Source: Chimonanthus salicifolius (taxonomy: Eukaryota > Streptophyta > Magnoliopsida > Laurales > Calycanthaceae). From it: a DNA stretch of 64,000 nt. Of the stretch, positions 31,482-44,906 are shown one piece after another. The notes under the pieces are model-generated. The model did no database searches. It saw only the letters and a program-made list of their open reading frames with translations, and was not told where the DNA came from. The position numbers and the translations under genes are program-made. The number at the start of each line of letters is the position of its first letter. Positions within the stretch are counted from its first letter, which is position 1. The stretch is taken from positions 62,857,080-62,921,079 of the forward strand of contig CM023538.1 of assembly GCA_013350335.1 (NCBI GenBank), in the 5' to 3' direction.

Positions 31482-32883
31482 TATAAATGCAGAGTCTTTA
31501 CCCTTTATTTCTTCTTTTTCAGTTCTTCTTCTTTCCTCTCTCTCTCTCTCTAACTTTTCTTCTCTTGATCCTTTGAATGCTCTCCTGTAAGAAGCTCTGG
31601 ATCTTCCTTTTTCATTCATGGGTCTTTCTTGGTGCTGTGAAAAAACATGGCAGTAGTGCAGTACATGGCAGTCTCTGACCAAAACAGGACAGTCTAAGCG
31701 AGGCCCAAATCCACCAAAGCTGCTGTAAAGCTTCAAAATGGAGTACAGATGCCAAAAAAGGAGCAAGAAATCTGAACTGGGTATCTTTTCCTCCCGCTTT
31801 TAGTTCTGACTTGGTACCTGCTCCTGATATTTTTCAATTGCTCTGGGTTGATATCTGAAATCAATGAGCTGATACACTCTTTGACTGCTTTTTGGGTGGT
31901 TCATCTTTTTCAGGGTCTTTGATTGAAATGTGTCTTGTGTATTTTTTTCTCAGTTTCAGTACCTCTCTCGTGAAATTTGGCTGTTCTAGAAGTTCACTGA
32001 TTTGGGTTTAGGTAAGAGCATCTTTTCACAGTTTAATGTTCTTGTCTTGAAGTGGGTCCGTGATTTGGAAGCTTTTGTTTAAATTACTTGCCTCTGCAGA
32101 AGTTGAGTGATTTTGGTTTTGAAATTAACATCAATTTTCCTGGGTCTGATTTCCAAGAGATCCTTTTTTTTTTTTAAGTTCTATTTTTTTTTTCAACTGT
32201 CCTAGTCCCCCAAAAAAGGTTCTTTTTGTTAAGGGGGGTTTTGACACTGCCCTTTGTCCTTTGGTAATTTTGGTGTTTTTACATTCTAAGTATTCGAGCT
32301 TTGGAAAAAGAATCTGGGTTTGGGAATTATTTTCTACTTTCTTGATTTTGTGGTCTCCATTACATCCATTCTATTGTACCATTCTCTTTTTTCTTTTTAA
32401 AATGCTGTTCTTAGGTAACTTGGGCGTTCTATTATTGTTTTAAGTATTTGTACTTTTGAAAAATATCTTGGTTTTATGATAATTCTGTTATTTTGATTTG
32501 ATGTTGGGATATATTTAATTTCTGCAACACCATTTAACGTCTTATTTGTGTTGGGGGCTGGAAATGGTAGGGAGATATGTAAGGGTTCTTTCAGTTTTGG
32601 GTAGATTTCTTCTTGTTACATGATTTGAGCTCTTTTGTTATTGATTGCTGAAATCAATGAGTTTTCTAGGTTATTAAACTTTTGACCGAAGCTGGTTTCT
32701 GTCTTTTTCCTTCACTAATGCATGTTTGGGAGATTTAAGTAACTTGGACTCAGTACTGTTTACAATTTGATAAGCTGTTGTGGTACTTTGTCACTTTCGG
32801 CATTTGGGGGGTTCGGAACTGCAGAGTTGCAAACGGAACGAACCCTCTTTATTTACTGCAATTTGTGTTGTTGCTGTTGAAGG
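31482..32883 (+). promoter_or_regulatory. BHLH49 core promoter and long 5' leader
   Basis: TATAAAT at 31482-31488 is followed by a CT-rich stretch (31500-31570) typical of plant leaders. About 1.4 kb separates it from the ATG. A good donor (TTTAG-GTAAGAG, near 32012) and an acceptor (gttgaag-G) just before 32883 suggest a large intron in the 5' UTR, common in this family. Several short upstream frames exist; none was recognised. Confidence 0.6.
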
Positions 32884-35800
32884 ATGGAACTGAGTGAGAA
32901 GGGGAAGCTTGGGATGGAAAAGAGGGAAGATCATTTGAACTATCCTTCATATAACATTCCATTGGACTGGCAATTTGGCGGTGGCAACCTCGCAAATCCG
33001 TCTGCAGGTTCAGTTCCAATGGAGAATTCTGTTGCATCTTGTAACGGTGACATGGTTGCTTCTACATGTTCGTCCATATCCATGGTAGACCCATTTCCCT
33101 CTAGTGTTTGGGACAACCCGAGTTCACAAAGCTTACCTTTTGTAAATGATAACATTCAAACTAGTTCAAGCACCTCTGATGTATTGGTATCTAGGAATTT
33201 TGTAGCTGGCTCTTTGAGATCGGGGGGCATGGAAAAGACCCCAAACATCAGTTGGAATCCTCCAAATTTGAATCCAGGAGGTGCCAACTTTGTACAAACT
33301 GGAGCTGGCCTCCTCCCTGAGAACTTATCTCAATTCCCTACAGATTCTGCTTTCATAGAGAGGGCTGCAAGGTTCTCATGCTTCAATAGTGAGAACCTTA
33401 GCACTGTGGTGAATCCTTTTGGCATATCTGAATCTTTTAACCCTTATATGAAAAGTGGAGGAATTAGAATGCTTGAGTTTCTATCAGGAAATGGTTTGAG
33501 TTCTGTCTCTAGGGTGCAATTGCAGAATGAGTTGCATTTGGCTGATGTTTCAAAGGATTGTATTCATGGTGATAATGGGGTGACAGAAGGTTGTTTAACA
33601 AATAATGAAAGAGAAGGTGGGTACCTTTTAAGGCCTTCTGATGAAGGGAAACATGGAAATGGAGCTTCAAGCAACGAGTCTGATGAAGCTGAGGTTAGTG
33701 GTGGTGATAATGAGGAACTCTCTATTTCAGAAAATGCTATCCAGGAGCCTCCACCTAAGGTTGTTCGTGCCAAGAAAAGAAAAAAGTGCAGTCAGGTAGA
33801 ATTCTTATCATATAATCCTGTTCTGTGATATTTCTTCCTTTAAGACAGGTACCTTGCTTTGATTACTGGAAGAGTCAATATTATTAGGTACCATTAGGTT
33901 TAAAAGTGTATTTGATATGTTAAGGCACAGCCATGGAGAAGTAGAACTCGAAAAACTGACTCCAAATACATGAGAGAGTGGTTTTGATGATGATAATCTT
34001 AAGGCACAGTCATATATTCCCAATTCTGACTTGAGTTGAATATTTTAGCATAGCAAAAGATTATTCAATCTGTTGTGCATTTTGTGGTGGTGCAGAATCC
34101 ACATTAAGATCAGCTTTTCCCCCTTTCCACATTTTGTGTTGCCATTAGCAACAAATAGTGTCAAAGGCCGTGGAAACTATGATATGACATGGAAATTTTG
34201 GTGAAAAAACTATCTCATCTGATAGGATTCCTGTTTCCATGAAGCCTTAAATGCTTAGTGAAGCACGTAACCATGCATGGTCCTGTAAAATTTAAATTAT
34301 CTGCAGTTTGGGTACATCTAATTGCTTACCCTAAAAAAAAAGAGTTCTAAAATTTTGGTACCAACAGATGGCTTTTGAAATCCGAGGAGCTCACAGCATA
34401 CTTAGCAAGTTTAAAAGGTTGTATATTCAAGTCACATTACCATTTAAAGAAGAATAAAAAAGGAAGATGGCTCTTAAATTGACGTGTATGGGATGCTACT
34501 ATTTAAATTAAATATTCTACCAAAATCATTATCTGTGCCAATGCTCAAGATTGACGGGGGGCAGAAATGTGGAAACAGAGTCCTGTTTTCACCTATTTAA
34601 TATTTTCTTTGTCCACATTTTCAGATTCAATGCAATATTAACCATGATCATTGTTACTGTGATTAGGGAAGAACTTATGCCATTATCTAAAAAATAACAT
34701 CCATTTTGCCAATTGCAAATTGTAGTATATTATAATGAGTAATGAGCAAACATGCTTATACACGTTTATTGCAGGGCATTGAATTAGACCAAGGGTCCCC
34801 TCATTTATCTAAGGAAATTGCAGAAAGTAGCCAGAAAAGTGAACCAAACCCAACTTCAGTAGCAACTAAATCTACTGCAAAACACAACAAAGACGGTTCT
34901 CAGAATTCAGATGCACCCAAGGAAGATTACATTCACATTAGAGCACGACGAGGCCAAGCTACAAATAGTCACAGTCTTGCTGAAAGAGTAAGCATTTTAT
35001 ATCATTCACTTTTTACAGGTACAAGCTTCGTATAAGGTACTATGTGATGCTCAATCAAGGGAAGAGATATTTCTAGTAAATGTACAAGTTAAGCTGACCT
35101 TGTCTTAAAAATGGTTGCCAATTATGGGTTAGGATGCATCTCTCCATGTTTCTTTTAGATTGATTCTCGGTTTTTGATTAGTGTCTCTCAACTAAATAAT
35201 TACATAAACTGCTCTCTATCTAAAGGTATTATTGAACATCTTTTGGGGCATCTACCCCCCATGATTGCATTTGCCTCGTGACTTTGGGATCATTCATTTG
35301 TTAACCCCTTCTTGCATGGTTTGTAGGACAGAGCAAATTGTGTAGATACCTTTAAGAAAAAAAATGATACCTCTTTAAAAAAATTGCGTGGACAATCTGT
35401 GTTTTCTCCTCCTCTTCTTAGTTGCCTTCATGGTTGAATTACAGGTGAGAAGGGAAAAAATTAGTGAACGGATGAAATTTCTTCAAGACCTTGTACCTGG
35501 TTGCAGCAAGGTAGTATTCTACAACTGCCTCAGTGTCACTATGCTACTGAAACTTCTGCTTATTTGTGCTAACTGTTCTGACTTTATCATTTGCAGGTTA
35601 CAGGCAAGGCTGTCATGCTAGATGAGATCATTAATTATGTACAATCCTTGCAACGACAGGTTGAGGTATGCTCTGTAATATTTTCTTGGGCAAAAATTGT
35701 GAGTTTGATTTGGGAGATAAAAGTTACAGTTTTAATCCTTGGAAACTTGTCCGCCAGGCAGGCATCAACTAAAATGACAGTTACCTATAACTATGCTTGT

Positions 35801-38331
35801 TGTGCATCTGATTTTCTTCATCTTTTGGTTGGTGACTGGTGGTAATTAGAAATATGTAACCTTTCTTTTCACTGTTTTCAGTTTTTGTCAATGAAGCTTG
35901 CAGCTGTCAATCCACGGCTAGACTTGAACATTGAGGCTCTCCTCTCAAAAAATGTAAGAAAGATGGAATAATTTTGATTTTGAAGTGAGGTTTCCTAAAC
36001 TCATGCAGCAATCAGTAAGATGTATACATGTGTCAAATGGGTGTGTGGGATACATATGTACTTTGAATATAGACCATTAGATAATGCATATTACATAAGC
36101 ATGTATTTCTTATGCGTTTAACCCACATGATGAATATGTATGTTTTGCTGGAACTCCAACATCCTGTATTCTAACAGGTTACAATGTTGCTCATCCCCAA
36201 TTTTTTCATGTTGGACCTATGGTTCGACAGACTGTTGATGATATCAAGAAGAAACTCACCAATGTTGGAGGATATTAACAACCCGCTTTTAAGCTTTTGT
36301 GATGATTGCAAATATTCTGTTGAAAGTTGTACCTTAATTGGACTTCAAATTAAAGAGTAAAAGTGTGGAACATCATGGATGACAGGGCCGAAAGTGTCCA
36401 TGGTCTTATTTCCTGGTTGTTGAATATGAGAGGCATAATGATCTGTAGGATAAATTCTATTATTCCTCTATAGATAAATGATGGAGCCCACTACCTTTTA
36501 AATCACTTCAAGACACTTGAGGGATTGGAAAACCTTTTGCCTTGCAGACTTTAATTTCAGACCCATCAAAACTAGTTGTGAAGTGGCACAACAGTCTTAT
36601 TTGTTTTGACTGTTAAAATGCACCTATTGCTACTGTTAATAACTTAATTATGGACAAAAGATTGTGTGTTTGTTTTCAGGTTACATTTTACGACTTTGAT
36701 TTGTGCAGATTTTTCAGTCACAGGGTTGCCCACCATCTACCATTGGCTTCTTGCCTGATATGAGCATGGCTCATTCACAATTATATCCCGTGCAACAGGG
36801 ACTGATTCAAGCAGGAAAACCTACCTTTAAGAACCATACAGATATTCTTAGAAGAGCCACTAGCTCTCAGCTGACCGATGTGAATGGATTCAAAGAACCT
36901 ACACCTCAGGTCTTCCTTTGTCTCCATGCTTGTTCATGCATAGTATTCTTTCTCTGTTCAGAGGAGGTTTGAATCTTGAAATGTCTCACCACAAAGTTCC
37001 TTGTGCCTTGAGGCTGCTTGAAACCCATGTGTGACTGTCTATATGTATAACTATTTGGGGCACACTTTTTCGCGTTATGGTTGGCTTGTTAGGATAGTCT
37101 ATTGTTGAACAAGAGCCTATAAAAAATCACTTTGATTGGATCAATCATGTCATGTTTTGAAGGCCACAAAAGTTTCTAGATTACAAAAATTTAAAGTGAA
37201 CAAAATTTGAGAACCGTGAAAAACTGGATGGCTTCCAATGCAAGCATAGATTTTCCAATAGACCCATCACAAAGCCATAATGAGTCCCATTTAGTACATT
37301 GTGTGTGAAGGGTAAGCCCATGTTGGGTGAAATGTGCATGTGTCTTGTGCATGGTGTTTGTGCATGTGTATGGGCATGCATGGATAGAATGATGAGGTAT
37401 GTAATTGGGATACCAACTTTTTTTATGAGGGGACACTATATTTTATTGAAAGACAAAAATGCCAATTTGAGTGCATTCAAATTCAATTTGGGGTCCTGCT
37501 GCCACCCTATTAAAAATCACGTTACTTTGTTGCATTGCAATCTCTGTGTCTTTAATGCCCTTTAATGGTCTTGTTGGCAATATGATGAAATGGTTCTGTT
37601 CTAAATTTTTCAAGCCTTTGATCTAGTGCGTAAATCACCTACCCATGTCATGATCATTGTCATTAAAGCCATTTTAACATCCATGGGAGGTTGTCTTCTT
37701 TAGTTCTACTTTCTAAGTCTACCCTATGGATAATCATGGTTTGACAGCCACATTCATCATGTCCTATCTTACCACCACAATCCCATAGTTGGAAACATTC
37801 TATTACTTGTGTCCCATTTAATGAAACTTTCAGGTATCTTCTCTCAATCATATGGGTCCACATTATGAATGATTCGGAAAACCAAAGGATGTGAACTGTG
37901 AAGCATACATTATACAGTTTTTGATGATGTAGAACCCCAAGACTCTCAAGTACAAGAGCATTGGGTTAAACTCTGAATGCATGCAGCCCCCTACAAGCCA
38001 CGGGTATCGGGTGAATAACATATGTATAATGTTTATTGGGCCTCTAGTGTGTCAATCCACATGGTGTATTTCCTCCCTTTTTTTTTGTTTTTTTGTCTAC
38101 TTTTTTTACTCACATCATAATTATGCACAGATAAACAATGCATGGGATCATGAGCTCCATAATGTTGTTCAGATGAGCTTTGGCACTAGTGGCCCTTTCA
38201 ATACTCAAGAGATGAATGGTAAATAGATCATGTTTCATTTTTTTTCCAATGATTTCAATGTTGGCCTGAGGATTCTCATTTTCTACCTCGCAGGATCATT
38301 GCCACCTAGTAACATGAAACTTGAGCCTTGA
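32884..38331 (+). CDS. BHLH49: BHLH49-type basic helix-loop-helix transcription factor
   Basis: There are eight coding exons: 32884-33795, 34775-34987, 35445-35510, 35597-35665, 35882-35953, 36709-36909, 38131-38218 and 38294-38331. They join in frame to 552 aa with GT-AG introns throughout. The N-terminus has 'PFPSSVWDNP' and 'FPTDSAFIERAARFS', known to me from Arabidopsis bHLH49. The bHLH spans about residues 355-420: the basic region contains RARRGQATNSHSLAER-VRR with the His-Glu-Arg triad for G-box binding, then helices ending YVQSLQRQVE. The C-terminus SLPPSNMKLEP also matches. It is a nuclear regulator binding CACGTG-type sites; targets are not inferable here. Repeats occur only in introns (SINE-3 copy near 37925-38015). 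Intact. Confidence 0.93.
37925..38015 (-). mobile_element. SINE-3 copy in a BHLH49 intron
   Basis: 'caagactctcaagtacaagagcattgggttaaactctgaatg' and 'ccctacaagccacgggtatcgggtga' align in order with 14505-14607. No clear target repeat. Confidence 0.5.
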
Positions 38332-39516
38332 TCGTGGCTTCAATGGTGATCACATGTTATTCTGACTGTTTCATCATAATGGAAGATGACGACTTCAGAC
38401 TTCATATGCTTCTTAGAACTGTTGAGCCAAAATGAGCTTTTTATATTTAATTAAAATATCTTCTTGCAGATCTGTTTGATTCTCAAGCCTTGAAGTAATG
38501 GAATCCCAAGACGTCACTGGGGTTTGTTCTTGTACAGAAAATGGGTTTGATTCTGCTCAAGAATGAAATATGTAAGATTGTCTTGTTTCTTCAAGTACTG
38601 TAACCAGGTAAAGAGAACCCTTGTACATGAAAACAGAGCTGTAGATCCTCTAAATGACATGAGGACCTCTCTAATTGCTATCAACGTGTGCCTAGCTACC
38701 ATTCCTTTGTTCGAAATTGGCTTCAAATGGGTTGTAAACTTCATTTCTGAATCTTGAGTTAATTGGAATTGCATTTTAGAAAATAAATCCATCTACCATT
38801 TACATTGAGGAAATGGTAGTAATATACATTTTATTTTTCTCAAATCTGACCTTTCAGAGGGCTTTTTGTACTGTTGAGCAATGCGATGTGGATATGAAGA
38901 GAACCTATGTACATGCAGATATATGGGGGCTTTAAGAATTTCAATGATCAATGCTGAGAAGGGCCAAAACTTTCTCCAGCTAATTTCATTAAATTTGCAC
39001 AGTAAATCAAATGGCTACATTTAATGAATTCGAGAGTTCACAAGAATAAAACTCAGAGAATGAATGGCTGTGGCCTTTCTATGCCCTTCAATTATGGGGT
39101 TCAGCAGACAAGCATGAATCATGCATGTAGAGTCATGTATAGTCGAGCTCGCCTGGAGTTTAACATTAAAAAGAAAACATTCTTGTGAAACTTATGTTAT
39201 AAGACTATTGAACAGACCATTTTTGAAATTTTCCAAAATTGAAAAAGATTTTTTTTTTTAGATGGTTACTATATTAGTAAGAAAAATCCTACAACTCAGT
39301 ACACCTGATATGACTCAAATCAGGAAAATCAGTAAGGAAAGAGACATGGGTCTAAAATCGACTTGAAAACAACCACACAGAGAGGTCCAAACCCAATTCA
39401 ATAATAAAAGAATATGTAAACAGCATCACGAAAACTATGCTGAAAGTCGAGTAATAGTAATACAAGACATTGCTTGAGGGAGGAAACACACGAGCCCTTT
39501 GAGCTGCTTCTCAGTG
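38332..39516. other. Convergent intergenic region
   Basis: It lies between the stop codons of BHLH49 (+) and the PRXL2-like gene (-), so both 3' UTRs fall in it. A T-run at 39250 followed by 'agatggttactatattagtaagaaaaat' resembles blocks near 28205 and 17359, perhaps a shared retroelement tail. No gene. Confidence 0.5.
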
Positions 39517-42500
39517 TTATTCTTCTTGTCCTAGCTGCTGTTTCTGCAGGCAACAGAAGTAAGTTCTAGTTTTTGCCACCAGATAGATATATAGGTTTGG
39601 GAGATATTTATTGTTAATTAAATATAAATCCTGTTAAATTGGCTACAATCCAAGAGATAAAAGGCCAAGAATCAATGGTGAAAATTGACAAGGGACCATC
39701 AAAACTTTTGTAATATCCACAAGGGTAAGGAAGGGAAAGCGATGGCCAGGAACCCACCTTATGAAGTTGGAGTTTTGAATTCGATTATCACTCCACTACA
39801 AAAGGTCACTTCCTGTAGAGTTATTGGTGTGTGGTTAGAAAGGTTTGCACATGCCTCAAATATTAATCGGGTGCTCTAAGAGGCCTAACACCTTGGTCAT
39901 AAAAAAAAAAGGAGTAAGGAAGGGAAATCATTTTTTGTCAAATATCTGGCTCCATTTTTTTTATAATCAAGGTGTCTAAGTCTCTTAAAGCAGTCGACTA
40001 ATCTTTGGAAAATCTGCAAGTCTCTCAGTCTAATAGAAATAGCCCTTTTGACTAGAGTCGGAATCGAATCCAAGACTCTTGCTTTTTGTCATATCAAATC
40101 ATGTTCTTACTCAGAGTCAGTGCAAGTGTGCAACAAGTTTAGCATTTAGTACAAATATATATAGCAAGCCATGTTGCCTTGAATGCTTTATGATGAGGCA
40201 TTAAATAATGGGGGTAAACATTCTTCTGTTGAAAGTCTACAATCTTTTTGCAGGGATTGTCTATTTTTTTTTAAGAAATTAATTTTATAGAAAAATTATT
40301 TTAAATTTGATCCACGTTAATATGTAGATGTTATAAAATATGGGTATGTGTAGGATCATAAAATTTTGATATTTTGGTAATTTAAATTATAATATTTATT
40401 TTTATTGGAAAAAAATTATCATAATAAGTAAGGACATATTAGCTCTTACACAAATTAATTTTCTAATGTTTGTTAAAAGATGAGATTTTAAAAGATGTGC
40501 AAAAACAGATTGCTTACTCAGATAGTCAATTTCAAAGAAACCACTTTCTTATTGGGGGGAGGAGGAAAATTGGTTTTTCTCCACACTTTTTAATGTTTGA
40601 AAATAATTTAAATGAAATAATATTGAGTGTTTATGAAATTGAATAAAGATGCCTGAATATAATTGATATAGTTTGTAAAGCGTTGTGCCAATTTTCAAAG
40701 CTTTTACAAAAAAAATCATGAAATTTGAGTTTTTCTAAGAGAGTTCTCATTTTTGGAGTTTCTTGTAGACAAAAATTAATGGGATAATATATAATTTTTT
40801 ATGGAATTAAATAAAGAGCCTTAATGTGATTAATATAGCTTGTAAGGTATTTGTCTGATTTTTCTAATTTTCAATATTTTCATGAAATTCATATTTTTTG
40901 TTAATAAAAAAATCATGAATTGTAATATAAAATACATAAAGAGCTACCTGAATCCGATTGCAAATTTCTACAACTTCAGCAAGAGGCGCCCAATCACCAA
41001 AGTTCCTTTCAATGAACTGATATGCAATCCCAGTTTTTCCTCTACCGATTATGAACAGCCCACCCTTGATTTCACCTTCTCCTCTGTAGTTGTGATCTAG
41101 TCCAGTAGCTTTTGCACGCTTGTAATTAGCTCTGGCACGGGAGTTTAAGACAAATCCTGATAGGAAACTATCCTTCAGCAGCTTTCCACCTCCAAGAGCC
41201 TTAAAGAAATCCAAGTTCCGATCGAGAATCACGACGCCGCCCCAATAACGAGGCCAGAAGTCCTTCACCTGAATCATCACAACTTTAAATTGAGTGAACA
41301 TGGAAATTGGCTGCTAGAAATGGAGATTGTTCAAGGCGTTTCTGACTTCATGTAACCCATAAACAATTTGCATGAATTCAGCAGATTATATTAACCAGTG
41401 GAGCTATAACGGGTCGTATAATCATAAATCCATATAGAGATCCATTTTAAAGAAAAGACTGCAAAAGCTTTTAGATCATTTTAACTTAAGAAATTTATGT
41501 AGAATGAAAGAGGAAATCCAGAAGTTCATTGTTTAAACTGGGTTCGTTTCGAAAAATCCATACAATTGAATTTTTTTCAGTAAGAGTATTGCAAGTGAAT
41601 GAAGGATGACCGGGAGTTGCAGAAGTACCTCGGAATCAATTTGTTCGTGAAGAACAGCAATCAGTTGGAACCCCAGTGCATCAAATATAGGTTTCCTTGA
41701 ATAGAGCTGGTGTGCTTCAGCTCTGCACATGATGCACCTGTAATATCCAAAAACACAAAAACCAAATGCTCACTTCAATAGGCAATCACAACAGATTCCA
41801 ATACTTTGGCAAAATAGATGGTTACTGAATTTCAATTACCCCGGTCGTCGAATACAGACTAGAATGGCAGGTTTATCGCGCCAAAGCTCTAAAGCTTTCA
41901 TGGGTGGGGTCTTCAGCTTCACTGTAGGATCCATGCCAATCTTATACTCAGGTGCAAGCTTCTGAACTGAAACGCTTTCAATCGTCGAGTAAGGAGCAAC
42001 GTTTTCTACTACTGGAGGAGGTTGCACACAACCACAGAGCCTTGATTCAGCTGCTTCTGAGGCAACAATCCCCTTGAACACATGCCCTTCTTTGATCTTA
42101 ATGTCCATGATGGATTGCACGATGGATCCATCGGAGTTTGTACTTCCCCTCAGAAAGGATCTTGCATTTTGCATCTTCCTTGAATTTGCTGGGGTAAGCT
42201 CCTTATCATAAGGGCCTTCACTACCAGAAGATGAGGTTTTTCTCCTTATAGGAGGAACATTAGAAGGGGGCATTGAAATCCCACATGCAGTGGCTCGGTC
42301 GATGAAACGGGCTACATGGCCCCTTCGGATGCCATACTCGGAAGAAAGAACCAATGTACTCAAACTAAGGAGCTCAGCTAGAGATTTCCCAGAGGTTTCG
42401 AGCCTATCTCCATATTGCATCAAGGATCGATCATGAAGGTATGATCGGATTTCCAATGCATCCTAGAGATAAAAAAAAAAGGGTTGTTCTGATTCAAGAA

Positions 42501-44420
42501 GCAAAACCGAGCAATCCATGTAAGGAGGATAACATCAAACAAAACACTAATAACATCAACATGACCAGAATATGAACAGAACAAATCATCGAAACTAAAT
42601 TCTGGATATGGGACTGTTATCCATTTAAAACATTCTTTAGAGTCAAATAATTTCATAAGAAGATCAAGAATTAACATAACATTCTAGACAGATTGAACAG
42701 AATTCTTGTGAATTCCCACAAAATGAGAATATTTGACTGTATGTTAGGAACATACATAATGTTGCATATCATCTCGGGCAGCCGAATTAACAAACGAAAC
42801 AAAACGAAAACAGGTTCTGAAATGAGTTAAAGGAGGTATCATGGCATGTTTGAGGAAGAATAGCAATAAAAAACCCAAGTAGGAAAGATAGAAACCATTT
42901 TATCAAAAAAGAAGCATTCATCATTTTCTTGATCATCATCATCCTCTTTCCAAATGAATCCAATCCATAATCGACTAAGAACCTAAAAGATTTCATCTAA
43001 GCAAATTCTGAAGAATGAAGTTTTCAGTTGAAGACATTAAGGACTCATTTCGAAGTAGAAAGGATAGGAATTGATTTAAATGTTTCAGCAGAATGAATGT
43101 TATCCATTGTGGCACATGTTTAGGGAATCTCCAAAATTGGATCATGTTTGGTGACTAGCATTTGTTGAACTTTCCGACTAGTCGGAAAAAAACGGGAAGA
43201 GGATAAGAAGTTTGACAGCTGATTGGATTTCTAATACACACCATCATCATTGAAGAGTTAAACCATCTAATCTTGAACAATAAAAGTATGATCACCTCCA
43301 TTGTCCAAGTTTGAGACTTCATGATGGAATCCAAAGATGTGGAGCCTGAATTCTGATTTACATCTACCAAACCATTCAAACTGCTTCCTGTTTGTCGCAG
43401 ATCCAAAATATTATGGAACCTTTTGTATTCATGTCCAGAAGTCTAGATGGAACAAGTTCATCCAGAAAAGAAAAAATAAAGCAAAGAAAGAGAGAACCCG
43501 AATGGGTTGCAGTGATGGCCCAAGTACCCGTTTCAAGAAACGGGAGTCTTGAGTTCGATTCTTACTCCACTTCAAAGGGCTACTCCCCGTAGATTTATCT
43601 GGTGTGATTAGTCTCAGGTGCCCTAAAAGGCTTGAACACCTTAATCATCAAAAAGTGAGGACAAGGATACCGGGGAGGATTTCATTTCAATTTTCATTCA
43701 ACAAAGAGAATAAAACTGACCATACAACTACCCTTTTGTCACAGTCGTAATATTTGAACAAAAAATTATTTGGGTCACATCTAAAAGGAACATAAACCAC
43801 TTATACAAAAAAAAAACATTTTTATCTATGATCATCTTCAGAAACTGCTTCCAAAAAAAAAAAAAAACAATAAAAATTAGTAGAATTTCATGAAGATGAT
43901 TTCAGTCATAGGTACAGAGCTCTCTCAGATGTTTCTCTGCAAAATTTTGCAAGTGGAGGATTTCACTTGCTTAAGTCTTGCCCTGCTTCCATTTAGTTTC
44001 TATTTCCCATCATGGTAACTATGATCTTGATCATCCTCATCAACCCAATTCTTTTCTTCTTCAAAAGAAAATAGAGAAGATGAAAATTTTGAATCCATTA
44101 AAATGAAAAAAAAAAAAAAAGATTTCTCAGTTTACATTATATTTCATGCTTCTATGACGCTCCCATCCTCATGCTATCATCTTAATCATTGCCTAAACTT
44201 GACTAAAGAACTATATAATGAAAATTGAAGAAAGTAGAATTAGAACAACATCAACAAACAAGAAAACCTTCTGTCTCTGAGACATGTTTACTGCTTCCAT
44301 ATCTTCAGAATTCATCAATTTGATTGTGGGCACATCATCCCAACCTTCCTCCATGAGCTTTGGAACGATTTCTTTCAAAGCGCCATTTCCGACGAAGTCG
44401 TCGACAGAGAAGGAAGCCAT
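39517..44420 (-). CDS. SAM-domain plus peroxiredoxin-like 2 (AhpC/TSA, PRXL2) protein
   Basis: There are five exons on the minus strand: 44420-44268, 42462-41840, 41737-41629, 41268-40948 and, less certain, 39543-39517, for about 410 aa. Residues 1 to about 70 look like a SAM protein-interaction domain ('DDFVGNGALKEIVPKLM', 'DVPTIKLMNSEDM'). After a variable linker comes a thioredoxin-fold AhpC/TSA domain of the PRXL2/FAM213 type, with CIRRPGCIMCRAEA giving a CxxC at about 260-263, split by the intron at 41839-41738. Known relatives are redox-active; the substrate in plants is unknown to me. Exon junctions are in phase. The last exon, encoding KQQLGQEE, was chosen because it supplies a GT-AG-compatible stop; its intron contains SINE-1 copies at 39739 and 39956. 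No transit peptide is evident. Confidence 0.88.
39725..39927 (+). mobile_element. SINE-1 copy with 14-bp target duplication
   Basis: The element at 39739-39913 is flanked by perfect GTAAGGAAGGGAAA repeats (39725-39738 and 39914-39927). Block order: 'gatggccaggaaccc', 'TTCGATTATCACTCC', 'cttcctgtagagttattggtgtgtgg', 'tgctctaagaggcctaacacctt', A tail. It proves the family is a retroposon and is the cleanest reference copy here. Confidence 0.9.
39956..40120 (-). mobile_element. SINE-1 family copy
   Basis: 'ttttttataatcaaggtgtctaagtctcttaaagcagtcgactaat' and 'agtcggaatcgaatccaagactcttg', minus orientation, within the last PRXL2 intron, only about 30 bp from the preceding SINE and in the opposite direction. 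Confidence 0.75.
43499..43655 (+). mobile_element. SINE-1 family copy in PRXL2 intron 1
   Basis: 'gcagtgatggcccaagtacccgtttcaagaaacgggagtc' head, 'GAGTTCGATTCTTACTCC' B-box region, 'ctactccccgtagatttatctggtgtg', 'cttgaacacctta'. Antisense to the host gene. Confidence 0.8.
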
Positions 44421-44517
44421 TTTCCAGAGCAGAAAGATCTCTGCCTGAACCCAGTGGTTGAATAATATGGATCAAAAGTCCAAGCCGGCAAACAACCACT
44501 CCAAGAGGTATCCAAAC

Positions 44518-44571
44518 GATTGTCAATTTCAAACTAGACAGGTCGATTGTCAATTTCAAACTAGACAGGTC
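44518..44571. repeat. Tandem 30-bp duplication upstream of the PRXL2-like start
   Basis: 'cgattgtcaatttcaaacta' plus 'gacaggt' is present twice in direct succession. It falls about 100-150 bp upstream of the ATG, in the presumed 5' UTR or promoter. Confidence 0.85.
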
Positions 44572-44906
44572 ATATAAATATATACATAAGCAAACCATTT
44601 AACAACATCAACATTTGGAAAATCCAAGGCTTTCAAGTCGACATTGTCAATGATGTAACAGCCGGCTTGATCCATTCCTTGTAGATTTGAGGCTTTCAAT
44701 CTTTGTTGGCCTCATTAGAAAAAAAAAATGGAATAGAATTTTTATGAAAATAAAAATAAATATCTATGATAACTGATTCCTTCAAAGATATGAAACAGTA
44801 ACTTTGATGCAATTCAGCAGTACAGTTTTGATGCTAGCTTCCAAAGGTAGACTTCCAAATTGATGAGTTCTATGTTATAACATGATAGTCACCGTGTGTC
44901 ATCTTT

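Noticed and set aside
40864..41301. Protein starting at 41301 as a separate 145-aa gene
   Set aside because: It is the fourth exon of the PRXL2-like gene read through into both introns; in-phase splice sites at 41268 and 40948 delimit it.
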